This document shows positions 50,875 through 58,775 of a stretch of DNA of 64,000 bases, piece after piece. A program made the position numbers and the translations under genes. The notes below the pieces were generated by a model. That model was not told where the DNA came from. It made no database searches and worked only from the letters and a program-made list of their open reading frames with translations. Every line of letters starts with the position of its first letter. Position 1 is the first letter of the stretch. The stretch is taken from the NCBI RefSeq assembly GCF_029023725.1, contig NZ_CP119075.1, forward strand, positions 5,203,501 to 5,267,500, read 5' to 3'. The DNA comes from Synoicihabitans lomoniglobus. GTDB lineage: Bacteria > Verrucomicrobiota > Verrucomicrobiia > Opitutales > Opitutaceae.

Positions 50875-50974
50875 AGCGGTAGCCCCGAGCGCGATGAGGG
50901 CGTTTCCCCCCGCACCGGATACCGCGGTTCGATGGCTTGCGATGGCCGCAAAGTGCGGCCACCTTGATCGACTT

Positions 50975-51631
50975 ATGAAGTCCCTGCGTGTCCTGCTTTT
51001 CGCCTTGTTCGTCGTTGGTTGTTTGGGCGGTTGCTCGTCGGTTTACTACAGTGCTCTCGAAAAGGTGGGCATTCCCAAGCGCGAGGTGTTGGCTGATCGC
51101 ATCGAGGAATCCCAGGAAGCGCAGGAGGAAGCGAAGGAACAGTTCAGCAGTGCGTTGGAGCAGCTCCTGGCCCTGAGCGCGAGTGATGGCGGTGACCTCA
51201 AGCTCCATTACGACCGGCTTTCCACCGAGCTCGACCGCAGCGAGGCCCGGGCCAGCGCCGTGCGGGAACGGATCGCCGCCGTGCGCGATGTGGCGGAGGC
51301 TTTGTTCGACGAATGGGAGCGTGAGCTCGAACAGTATACCAGTGCCAGTTTGCGGCAGCGCAGCGCCGACCAACTTCACACCACCCGTCGCCGTTACGAT
51401 CGTCTGGTGTTGTTGATGCAGCGCGCCTCCGACCGGATGGAGCCCGTGCTCGGCACCCTGCGCGACCAGGTGCTTTTCCTGAAGCATAACCTGAACGCGC
51501 AAACCATCGCCGGTTTGGACAGCACGGTAAGCGACCTGGAAACGGAAGTGGGCGCACTCATCGCCGATATGGAGAAATCCATTCGCGAAGCTGATGCGTT
51601 CCTCGCCGATTGGACGGGCGGGTCGAACTGA
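50975..51631 (+). CDS. DUF2959-type coiled-coil lipoprotein
   Basis: 218 residues from ATG 50975 with lipobox VGCLGGCSSVYYS. VYYSALEKVGIPKREVLADRIEESQEAQEEAKEQF is the characteristic start of the DUF2959 family. The rest is long helices with heptads. Probably inner-face outer-membrane anchored; function unknown. The tail of envelope-related genes downstream suggests a stress context. Confidence 0.88.
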   Translation: MKSLRVLLFALFVVGCLGGCSSVYYSALEKVGIPKREVLADRIEESQEAQEEAKEQFSSALEQLLALSASDGGDLKLHYDRLSTELDRSEARASAVRERIAAVRDVAEALFDEWERELEQYTSASLRQRSADQLHTTRRRYDRLVLLMQRASDRMEPVLGTLRDQVLFLKHNLNAQTIAGLDSTVSDLETEVGALIADMEKSIREADAFLADWTGGSN

Positions 51632-51684
51632 CGGGGGAGATCGGAACTGCGAACCGATGTTTAAATCGGAGGTCAGTGCACCGC

Positions 51685-51858
51685 ATGGCTACTAACAAAC
51701 CTACTGGAGACAACGCGCGCGTTGGCGCGGTTCGCAAACGTTCCCAAACCCTCAACCCCACGAACGATCGTTGGACCAAGCGTGATGCTGAGTCCGGCAA
51801 GTTCATGGATCAGAAAGCGGACGCCAAGCCCTTCAAGGGCGTGCGGAAAGAGTCCTGA
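51685..51858 (+). CDS. Small conserved hypothetical protein
   Basis: 57 residues: MATNKPTGDNARVGAVRKRSQTLNP..., highly charged with no hydrophobic segment. The GDNARVGAVRKRSQ stretch is a pattern I have seen in many short bacterial proteins of unknown function; it is preceded by GGAGGT about 14 bp upstream. Confidence 0.7.
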   Translation: MATNKPTGDNARVGAVRKRSQTLNPTNDRWTKRDAESGKFMDQKADAKPFKGVRKES

Positions 51859-52214
51859 CTTCACCCTGATCCGCCTCGCTTCTCCGCAAGCGAAACGCCG
51901 CCTCATCGCCGTGCTCTCATGCGCGGTGGGGGCGGCTTTTTTGGGTCTGGATTCCAACGGGGCGAGCGCAATGGGCCGGTCGGGGCGGGGCCGAGGCTGC
52001 GGGTGGCGGTTATCCCGATTGAAAGGAGCGAAACGTCTCTTACGGCATCGGGCATTATGCGCGATACGTCAAAACAACGTCATGCAAATTGCGCTGATTT
52101 AATAATCTAAAGTTTTTTCTAAATTACGTAAGATGCTGATAAATAATGCAATAAAGTCCGAAGGCGCAAGCTTGGCATGGGATAGGCAAAGGTAGGGTGC
52201 AACTCCTCTCAATT
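51859..52214. other. Intergenic region with AT-rich promoter segment
   Basis: No gene seen in 356 bp. The last ~130 bp before the DUF3185 gene turn AT-rich (TTTAATAATC, AAGTTTTTTCTAAATT, GATAAATAATGCAATAAAG), unlike the surroundings, as expected for a strong promoter. Confidence 0.5.
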
Positions 52215-52412
52215 ATGAATAAAATCACCTCCATCGTTATCCTCATCATCGGCATCGGTCTGCTTGTTTACGGGATCGAAGCCTCGGACTCCGTGGGCTC
52301 GGCCGTTTCGGAAGTCGTGAACGACGCGCCTTCCAACAAGAGCATCGTTCTCGTCGTCGCGGGTCTTCTCGCGACCGTCGCCGGCGGCGTCGGCCTGATC
52401 AAGCGCCGCTAA
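52215..52412 (+). CDS. DUF3185-type small membrane protein
   Basis: 65 residues: SIVILIIGIGLLVYGIEASDSVGSAVSEV...NKSIVLVVAGLLATVAGGVGLI. Two transmembrane helices with the EASDSVGSAVS motif between them are the family's hallmark. First gene of an envelope-stress-like run. Confidence 0.9.
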   Translation: MNKITSIVILIIGIGLLVYGIEASDSVGSAVSEVVNDAPSNKSIVLVVAGLLATVAGGVGLIKRR

Positions 52413-52497
52413 GTCGTCACTTTTCACTCTCTGCCTCGGTCGGCGAATTTTGGCCGAACGGGGCGATCTCCCAAACCACCCAAGTATCCAAAATATT

Positions 52498-52815
52498 ATG
52501 ACTACCAAAGCTGATCCCAAATTGAAATCCACCGCCGACGAGCTCAAGGCCCTGGTGCGCGACGCGGAAGCGTTGCTCGCCGAAGGCGGTGACGAAGCCA
52601 ACGACAAGATTTCCGAACTCCGTGGCCGCCTGCGCACTGCGGTCAAGGACGGCCGCAAGACCGTCGATGAGACCGTTGATCGCGTGAAGGTCGCCGCGAA
52701 GGAGCAAGCCGAGCATGCCGACCAGTATGTGCGCTCGCACCCTTACCACGCCGCGGGAATCGCCGCCGGTGTCGGTGCCTTGGTCGCGCTGTTGGTCTCG
52801 CGTCGGATCGCCTGA
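52498..52815 (+). CDS. DUF883/ElaB-YqjD-type ribosome/membrane-associated protein
   Basis: 105 residues: an amphipathic helical body (ADELKALVRDAEALLAEGGDEANDKISELRGRL...) and the C-terminal VRSHPYHAAGIAAGVGALVALLVSRR anchor typical of YqjD/ElaB. In E. coli such proteins bind stationary-phase ribosomes to the membrane. Next gene is the YqjE-like holin-family protein, matching the yqjD-yqjE order. Confidence 0.92.
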   Translation: MTTKADPKLKSTADELKALVRDAEALLAEGGDEANDKISELRGRLRTAVKDGRKTVDETVDRVKVAAKEQAEHADQYVRSHPYHAAGIAAGVGALVALLVSRRIA

Positions 52816-52828
52816 ACCGGAAACCGTC

Positions 52829-53272
52829 ATGGTTTCACCGCAACACGATTCCGAGTCTGATACGGCGGCCCCGTCGCCTGATGACGACGAGCGTCTTTCC
52901 AGCGTCCGCATCGCCATGCGGGCGCTGGATCATCGTGCCCGGCTCGCGGCCCTGGAGTTCAGGGAAGCCCGCTCGGAGCTGATGCGTTTCAGCGTGTTGG
53001 CCATCGTGGCGATTGGCGCCTTGCAACTCGCCGCGATGATGGGTCTGGCTGCATTGATGGCCGCGACCTGGGACACCGAATGGCGGGTCTGGGCGCCGAT
53101 CATGGCCGCAGTCGGATTGGCCGGCGGTGGCGTCGTCACCATTTTAGTCATACGTTGGCGCGCCGGGCAGTGGATGCCGTTCGGCGACGTGCTCGGGCAG
53201 GTTTCGCGTGATGCGCAAAGCTTGCATGCTCTGTTCAACCCCCCGCCTCCAAAGGAGGATTCCGATGGATAG
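52829..53272 (+). CDS. YqjE-like (phage holin family) membrane protein
   Basis: 147 residues from ATG 52829. RIAMRALDHRARLAALEFREARSELMRF, then two hydrophobic helices (SVLAIVAIGALQLAAMMGLAALMAAT and WAPIMAAVGLAGGGVVTILVIRW). This is the Phage_holin_3_6/YqjE pattern; despite the name it is a normal chromosomal stress gene. The next gene starts within its last codons. Confidence 0.88.
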   Translation: MVSPQHDSESDTAAPSPDDDERLSSVRIAMRALDHRARLAALEFREARSELMRFSVLAIVAIGALQLAAMMGLAALMAATWDTEWRVWAPIMAAVGLAGGGVVTILVIRWRAGQWMPFGDVLGQVSRDAQSLHALFNPPPPKEDSDG

Positions 53273-53486
53273 AAACATTGAGAAAAAGCTCCTCGTGATC
53301 GCCTGCACCTGTGACCGACTGGAGTGGGAACAGAAATGGCGCCCGCGGCTCTCCCCGAGCCATGGTCACGCATGGTGGCGGCAGGTTGGCACCTGGGCGG
53401 GATGGGCCTCAAGTTTGATGGTGCCGTTTTTACCGCGGTGGGCTCGTCTGGGCGCGCGCTTGATGCGCATCATCTCGAAACGTTGA
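53265..53486 (+). CDS. YqjK-position small basic protein
   Basis: 73 residues from ATG 53265 with a strong ribosome-binding site (AAAGGAGG, spacing 6) lying inside the upstream gene, and an 8-bp overlap. Arg/Trp-rich with one hydrophobic stretch (GTWAGWASSLMVPFLP). By position it equals yqjK; the sequence is not clearly similar. Followed by a strong terminator. Confidence 0.75.
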   Translation: MDRNIEKKLLVIACTCDRLEWEQKWRPRLSPSHGHAWWRQVGTWAGWASSLMVPFLPRWARLGARLMRIISKR

Positions 53487-53539
53487 TGACGGCGCCGGGC
53501 GATGCGCGACGTGCGTGCACCCCATTCACCTTAACGACA

Positions 53540-53572
53540 AAGGCGACCACGTGACGCGTGGTCGCCTTTTTT
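53540..53572 (+). terminator. Rho-independent terminator of the YqjDE-like operon
   Basis: AAGGCGACCACG (53540-53551), loop TGACG, CGTGGTCGCCTT (53557-53568) and a run of six T. Perfect 12-bp stem. Confidence 0.9.
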
Positions 53573-54143
53573 GGGTTCATGCCGATCGACCGCATGCGGC
53601 GCGGGGAGCGGACCACCCGGATCAAAGTTTGGTGGGGGCGGATCTGCGGAAGGCTGTGCGGGCACGGCGATGGTCGAAACGGTGGAAACAGGGCAGCGTT
53701 GGGCGGGCGCGAAAAACCCGTTCTTCGGACTGGAATGTAGTGCGGAAGCGCGAAGCGTCATCGCGAGGAATGCGGGGAGGTGGGCGGGCAAGACGGAGCC
53801 GAGGAAGCAGCGCCTTGCGGCACTGCCTCTCGGCCACGTTGTCATAGGTTGGCTGTGCGCGTTTCGTTTCCCGTCCACGCTGAAACCACGTGGAGCCAAC
53901 CCCCTGGTAGAAGTAACACTGGATTATTCGTGGAGTCAGCGTCGGAACGAGCAACGATCCTGTAAGTTGTCGTAGCGCTGGGTAGGGTGTTCGCTTGCGA
54001 ATACCGCAGCGTGATGGATGCGGTCGTCGCAAGCAACGACCTACACCTATCCGAACTCTTAGGCGTTACACACTACTGGCGAACGGAATACGCGTCGCGG
54101 TATGCCACCGCAGTTGGAGCGAGCGGACTCGTGCGCCCGGCGA
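53573..54143. other. 571-bp region without a credible gene
   Basis: Several open frames exist on both strands, but none has protein-like composition, a signal or a recognisable family. It may contain degraded DNA; I see no repeat shared with the rest of the window. Confidence 0.5.
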
Positions 54144-56456
54144 TTATTCGCACTGGGTGAATCGATCGATGAGGCAACCCTCGGCTTGCACGGGTTCGAG
54201 CACGATGTCGTAGGACGCGGCGTCGGTGTCGACCGGTTGGAAGCCCGGGATTCGGATCTCCAGGTGCGGAGCGTATCCGTGCCAATGGGCCTCGATACGC
54301 AGCACCCACCTGTCGTCATGCGAGCGGCGCTCAACATGCACGGTGATCGGTCCCCAACTGGTCGCCGTGGGCCCGTAGTGGATGGTATTGCACTCCGGAT
54401 CGTTAAACCAATGTTCGGGCAAACCCGCACCGATGACGAGGTGGTTGGCTTCTTCGCGCACGAAGAGGGCGCGGATCATCAAAATCCACTCGGCGGCGGC
54501 CCAGGCGTGTTGCCCGTCGCCCATGCAACCTCCGCCGGTGCGGGGGTGAATGGCTTCGGGCCATTGACCCGTAGGGGACGCCGCCGTGGCGACGGCGTCC
54601 ATCAGATCAAGATAGCGGGAGTCGCCGGCGCGCAGTAAAGTCTGCGCCAGATCCAGCGTGAGGTAGGCGTTGATGCCGGAGTGGATCATGTCCTGGAAGA
54701 ACCCACCTTCATGCAGGCAGTGCTGCGCCAGCCAGTCGGCGGTCTTTTGAAAGCGTTCGGGCCCGAGTTCGTCCAGTTGCAGGGGATAGTCGGCGACCAT
54801 CGACCCGATGGCACCCGAGTCCATGCGCCGATAGGGCGAGGCGGGCACGCCTTGCGCGGTGACCGAGGCGGGCAAGGCCTTGAGGCTCTCGCGGATGGCG
54901 TGCGAAAACTGGTTGGCCTCGCGGTGCCAGCGTTGGCTGTCCTCGTTTTCACCGCGACGTTGAGCCATGCGGGCGGCGGCCCGCAGGCCGGCGAGTCCCC
55001 AAAAATCGTCCCAGTAGTAAAAGTCGTTGGGGCCGAGGTGTTCCGCGCTGAAGCCCGGCGGCAGTAAGCCGTCGTGTCGGGCTCCGATTTCCTGGACCCG
55101 TTTTTGCGTGATCCATTGGGCCCCTTTGGAGAGCGCCTTCCACAACGAAGTGGAGAGCAGTTTTCCGTCGGCGCGCTCGATTTTGTCGGCGATCCACAAA
55201 ATCTGGCCGTTGGCATCCCACTCGCCTTCCTGGGAGTGGAAATACCCGTCGCGTTTTTGGCGTTCGGGGAACGCGGCCAGCAGCTCGCGAGCGAGCTTGA
55301 ACTGGTTGGCGGCGACGAGGGCATTGAGAATCAGGCAGGCATCGCGAAACCAAAACCGTCGATAGGTGTAGGGCCCCGGGTAGATGTCGTGCGGTGAGAG
55401 CAGCAGCAACGTGCGGGTGGCGGCATCGTGCAGAAACTGCCAGTGCGAATCCGGAGCGGTGAAGGTGGGCGTGCCTGCGAGTGCATCCGGCCAGGAGCGG
55501 GTCGTGACCGTGGTCTGGCGGGAATCCGGTCCGCGGGCCGGCACCGGCATGCTGGCGGTGACCGTTTGCTTTGCGCCGCGCGCGGCGACTTCAAACAAGG
55601 CTGCACCCGTGGCGAGTCCGGCCCGGCAGGTTACTTCCGCGGCAGGGGGCGTGGACCGATCATGCAGATGATGGGCGATGTCGCCGTGGGCATAGGTCGA
55701 GGCCGCCCAGTGGGTGGGCGAGCGATCGAAGCGGATCGGGCCGTCTTTGTTGACGTGGATCTCACCGTCGGTGAATCCCAGCGAATCGATGAAACTCACG
55801 CCCTCGGGATTGGCCGGGCGCACGGCGAGGGCCAATACTCCGGGCACATCGGATTCGATGGACGCCTGCAGTTGCAGCGTCGGTTGATCGGAGGCTGTGG
55901 CGGCGGCCGTCACCCACGCAGACGTGACGAGTCGCAGATGATCAGTTCGCAGCGAAGTGACCACGCGCAAACCGTCCTCCAGTTCGAGCCGTTGTTCGGC
56001 ATTGATGCACTGGGAGGGAAGTGTGGGGGCGGATCCATCCGCGGGCGCGAACCACCAATCGAGCGACCATGCATCGAGCAGCGGCGTGATCATGCCGCGA
56101 GGATCGACGATGGGATACACCTCCATGCCGGGCAAGCCGAGCGCAGTCCAGTTGCGGTGGGTGAGATTGACGTGGGTGATCGAAAAGGCGCGGGGCAGAA
56201 AGGAAGCGTCGGACGGGTCGAACTGACGCGTAGCCCAATACGGCCAGACCCAGTCGAGATTGTTTTGCAGCACCTTGGTGTTGACTAGGCCGCGGGCATG
56301 AAACGCCGCGCCGGCCCGAATCAGTTCGATCGGTTCCTGCACCTCGGAGGGTTGGGAAAATTGACGCAGCCGGGCCATGACCGTGAACGGGTCCAAAAAC
56401 CCTTGGCGGCGAGCGATGCGGCTGACGAGGTAACGCCAGGGAAGCCAAGATTTCAT
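54144..56456 (-). CDS. Glucoamylase/debranching-like (alpha/alpha)6-barrel protein
   Basis: 770 residues, cytosolic (no signal peptide). The N-terminal ~350 residues are beta-rich; the C-terminal ~400 form a six-hairpin toroid: YTYRRFWFRDACLILNALV, DANGQILWIADKIERA, DFYYWDDFWGLAGLRAAARM, GVPASPYRRMDSGAIGSMVADYPLQL, GQWPEAIHPRTGGGCMGDGQHAWAAAEWILMIR. Acidic residues in RFWFRDA and in QWPEAIHP are catalytic candidates. It is probably a glycoside hydrolase on an internal glucan or glycoconjugate; nearby endonuclease-fusion and glycosyltransferase genes suggest a common pathway, but this is inference. Confidence 0.8.
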   Translation of the reverse strand: MKSWLPWRYLVSRIARRQGFLDPFTVMARLRQFSQPSEVQEPIELIRAGAAFHARGLVNTKVLQNNLDWVWPYWATRQFDPSDASFLPRAFSITHVNLTHRNWTALGLPGMEVYPIVDPRGMITPLLDAWSLDWWFAPADGSAPTLPSQCINAEQRLELEDGLRVVTSLRTDHLRLVTSAWVTAAATASDQPTLQLQASIESDVPGVLALAVRPANPEGVSFIDSLGFTDGEIHVNKDGPIRFDRSPTHWAASTYAHGDIAHHLHDRSTPPAAEVTCRAGLATGAALFEVAARGAKQTVTASMPVPARGPDSRQTTVTTRSWPDALAGTPTFTAPDSHWQFLHDAATRTLLLLSPHDIYPGPYTYRRFWFRDACLILNALVAANQFKLARELLAAFPERQKRDGYFHSQEGEWDANGQILWIADKIERADGKLLSTSLWKALSKGAQWITQKRVQEIGARHDGLLPPGFSAEHLGPNDFYYWDDFWGLAGLRAAARMAQRRGENEDSQRWHREANQFSHAIRESLKALPASVTAQGVPASPYRRMDSGAIGSMVADYPLQLDELGPERFQKTADWLAQHCLHEGGFFQDMIHSGINAYLTLDLAQTLLRAGDSRYLDLMDAVATAASPTGQWPEAIHPRTGGGCMGDGQHAWAAAEWILMIRALFVREEANHLVIGAGLPEHWFNDPECNTIHYGPTATSWGPITVHVERRSHDDRWVLRIEAHWHGYAPHLEIRIPGFQPVDTDAASYDIVLEPVQAEGCLIDRFTQCE

Positions 56457-56579
56457 AGCAGTAAAATGGGTCGCAGATAGTTGGATACAAACAAGCCGGG
56501 CGAGGCGTCGAAGCCTCGACCGGTCTTGGTGTGATGGAGAGCTGGGTGGCGGGGCGGTCGCACCGCCCTTCGGCCGACG

Positions 56580-57029
56580 TTAGCTCATCACGTCGTGATA
56601 GGCGGCTTCGACGTTGTTCCAGGCATCGGCCACGCGATCCTTGGCGTCTTCCCAGGTGTCGGCGGTGGCATCGCCGAGATCGTCGAGCGAGTCGGCCAGT
56701 TCCGCCCGGGCGTTACGGAGCTTGTCCATCGCCTCGTCGGAGGCGTCGGCGGTTTTGTCTCCGAGAGCTTCGGCTTTTTCTTCCAACTTGGCCGCCATGT
56801 CGCTTACGCCGTCCTTGAAGGACTCGCGTTCGTCATAGGTGGCGTCGGAGAGATCGGCCCAGGCGGATTGAGTGGCTGCCTTGGTGTCCTGCCAAGTTTC
56901 CTTGGTCGCTTCCTTGGCGTCAGCCAGCGCGTCTTTGGTATTTTCCTGTTGGCGCTCTGAACACGCTCCGAGCGTGAAAGCGAGTGCGCCGATGAGGAGA
57001 GGTTTGGTGAATTTGGAATACGTTTTCAT
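56580..57029 (-). CDS. Helical lipoprotein with apolipophorin-like 11-mer repeats
   Basis: 149 residues with lipobox LAFTLGACSERQ. The remainder is a continuous amphipathic helix made of Ala/Asp/Lys/Glu 11-residue-like repeats (DALADAKEATKETWQDTKAATQSAWADL...), with Trp at regular spacing. Such proteins are often induced by osmotic or envelope stress. A Pmp3-like and a DUF1328 peptide occur in the same window. Confidence 0.75.
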   Translation of the reverse strand: MKTYSKFTKPLLIGALAFTLGACSERQQENTKDALADAKEATKETWQDTKAATQSAWADLSDATYDERESFKDGVSDMAAKLEEKAEALGDKTADASDEAMDKLRNARAELADSLDDLGDATADTWEDAKDRVADAWNNVEAAYHDVMS

Positions 57030-57079
57030 GAGATGAAAGGTGTCAGGGGGTCGAAGATTCGAACGGGTTCAGGTCGCGA

Positions 57080-57256
57080 TCAGACCGGTGGATTTTTGCC
57101 TTTGGCGGCTCCGACCAGGGCCGAGACGATCAACAGAATGAGGAAGACGAAGAACAGCACCTTGGCGATGCCGGCGGCCGCTCCGGCGATGCCGGTGAAG
57201 CCAAGAACGCCCGCGATGAGGGCGATGATGAGAAAGGTGAGGGACCAACTTAACAT
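57080..57256 (-). CDS. DUF1328/YtjA-type small membrane protein
   Basis: 58 residues: [20 protein letters not shown], then [19 protein letters not shown] and [14 protein letters not shown]. Start ATG 57256 with a GGAG ribosome-binding site 9 bp upstream. The [20 protein letters not shown] pattern is the family signature. Small stress-associated proteolipid; 50 bp downstream of it on the same strand is the helical lipoprotein gene, so cotranscription is likely. Confidence 0.93.
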   Translation of the reverse strand: MLSWSLTFLIIALIAGVLGFTGIAGAAAGIAKVLFFVFLILLIVSALVGAAKGKNPPV

Positions 57257-57647
57257 GATATTTATCTCCAGTTTTGAGTTATGGGTTGAGTGACGCTTCC
57301 CCTTATAACTCGAACCATGCCAACTTGATTGAGGAATATCATAAGTAACTAAATAGCAGTTCTATAAGAAATAATACCCGTTTGGGTAAATTCCTGAATC
57401 GGGCATAATGCTCTGCTCAATTTTTAGCCAAATTGCACATTGCAACGCGGTGAAGTGGCGCGTGTGGCCCGTCTGGTCCGGGGGTTTAGGGTGGGTTTTG
57501 GAAATCAGCCCGAAGGGGGGAATGGGCAATGAGGCTGGCGCGGCGTTGTCCGCGACGGCATGGCCCGCTGGGTCACCTCCGTCGTGGCCGCCTGGCGTGA
57601 GCCCCAGGTCGCGCTCACGCTGGTGCCTTCTATTTCCTAATCACACC
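57257..57647. other. Intergenic region with AT-rich promoter and a motif shared with the kinase promoter
   Basis: No gene. 57290-57420 is AT-rich and carries TTTGGGTAAAT-TCCT-GAATCGGGCATAATGC (57381-57411). A closely related string lies upstream of the hybrid kinase gene at 61031-61061 in opposite orientation. Confidence 0.5.
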
Positions 57648-58775
57648 CTAGGCCGCAGACTCGGGCAGCTCGACCCAGAAGGTCGCGCCCCCGCCGGTGG
57701 TATCCTCACAGCTGATACGGCCGGACATTTTAAGCACCAGATCGTGAGCAATGCTCAGGCCCAGTCCGGTGCTGCTTTCGCCTCCGGTGGGTTTGGCACT
57801 CAGGCGATGATAGGGCTTAAATAAGTCCCGCCGATCGGCCTCGCTGCAACCGGGGCCGTGATCGACGACCTTGATCCGTATGCAGCCGGGTGATCCGGGG
57901 GCGCCGCACTCGATGCTCACTGTTTTGCCGCGGGGCGAGAACTTGATGGCATTGGAAACGAGATTGTCGAAAATCTGGGCGGTGGCGTGGTAGTCGCCCT
58001 GGATGTTCAATTCCGTATCGAGGGGCAAATCCAGATCCAGGGTAATGTCCTTGGCGTGGGCAATGGGTCGGTTCTGTTGGGCGACCGATTGCAGGAGGTT
58101 GCGTAGGTTGATCGGACTCAAGCTCAGCTGGGCGATCGCGGCCTCGCGGGCGTTGCGGCTAAGGCGATCCTCAATCAACGACAGCAGTTCATTGCATGAA
58201 TCGACGATGACATTGGCCATCTCGAGCTTGGGGTCGCCGACCAAGCCATCGCGCAAAACGTTGCCGGCAATCTGGATGGAAGTGAGGGGGTTTTTAAGGT
58301 CATGGGCCACGGCGGCCATGAGGTCATTCTTTTCCGTGATGACCTGTCGGTTGCGGTCACGCGCGTGTTTGAGGGCGACGTGGGTGGAGACGCGGGCCAA
58401 CAGTTCGGCGGCGTGAAAAGGTTTGGTCACGTAGTCGACCGCGCCCTCGGTGAAGCCTTTGACCGCGGTCTCGGCGTCGTGGGTCGCGGTGACAAAAATC
58501 ACCGGAATGCTCTGCGTGAGCGGGTTGAGTTGGAGACGTTGGCAGACCTCGATGCCGCTCATACCGGGCATCATGATGTCGAGCAGGATCAGATCAGGTT
58601 GCGCGGCTTCGGCCCGTTCCAAGGCGGTTTTGCCGTTGGTGGCGAAGAGCACTTCATAGCGCTGCTGCGTGAGGAGTTCACCCACGACCTGCAGGTTGCG
58701 TTCGACGTCGTCCACTACGAGGACCACACCATCGCGACCGCTGGCGGACAAGAGGGGCGGAGTCGTATTGCTCAT
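57648..58775 (-). CDS. Receiver-histidine kinase hybrid
   Basis: 375 residues: an N-terminal receiver (VVDDVERN, phospho-Asp in LILLDIMMPGMSG, FVTATHD, VTKPFHA) then HisKA with AVAHDLKNPLTSIQIAG and HATPase with DNLVSNAIKFSPRG, DHGPGCS and STGLGLSIAHDL. No membrane segment. It starts inside the last codons of the upstream CHASE3 kinase (4-bp ATGA overlap), so it likely receives phosphate from it. Confidence 0.92.
   Translation of the reverse strand: MSNTTPPLLSASGRDGVVLVVDDVERNLQVVGELLTQQRYEVLFATNGKTALERAEAAQPDLILLDIMMPGMSGIEVCQRLQLNPLTQSIPVIFVTATHDAETAVKGFTEGAVDYVTKPFHAAELLARVSTHVALKHARDRNRQVITEKNDLMAAVAHDLKNPLTSIQIAGNVLRDGLVGDPKLEMANVIVDSCNELLSLIEDRLSRNAREAAIAQLSLSPINLRNLLQSVAQQNRPIAHAKDITLDLDLPLDTELNIQGDYHATAQIFDNLVSNAIKFSPRGKTVSIECGAPGSPGCIRIKVVDHGPGCSEADRRDLFKPYHRLSAKPTGGESSTGLGLSIAHDLVLKMSGRISCEDTTGGGATFWVELPESAA

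Noticed and set aside
52829-53272. Prophage remnant suggested by the holin-family protein
   Set aside because: The gene sits in a yqjD-yqjE-like chromosomal arrangement and no other phage gene is present.
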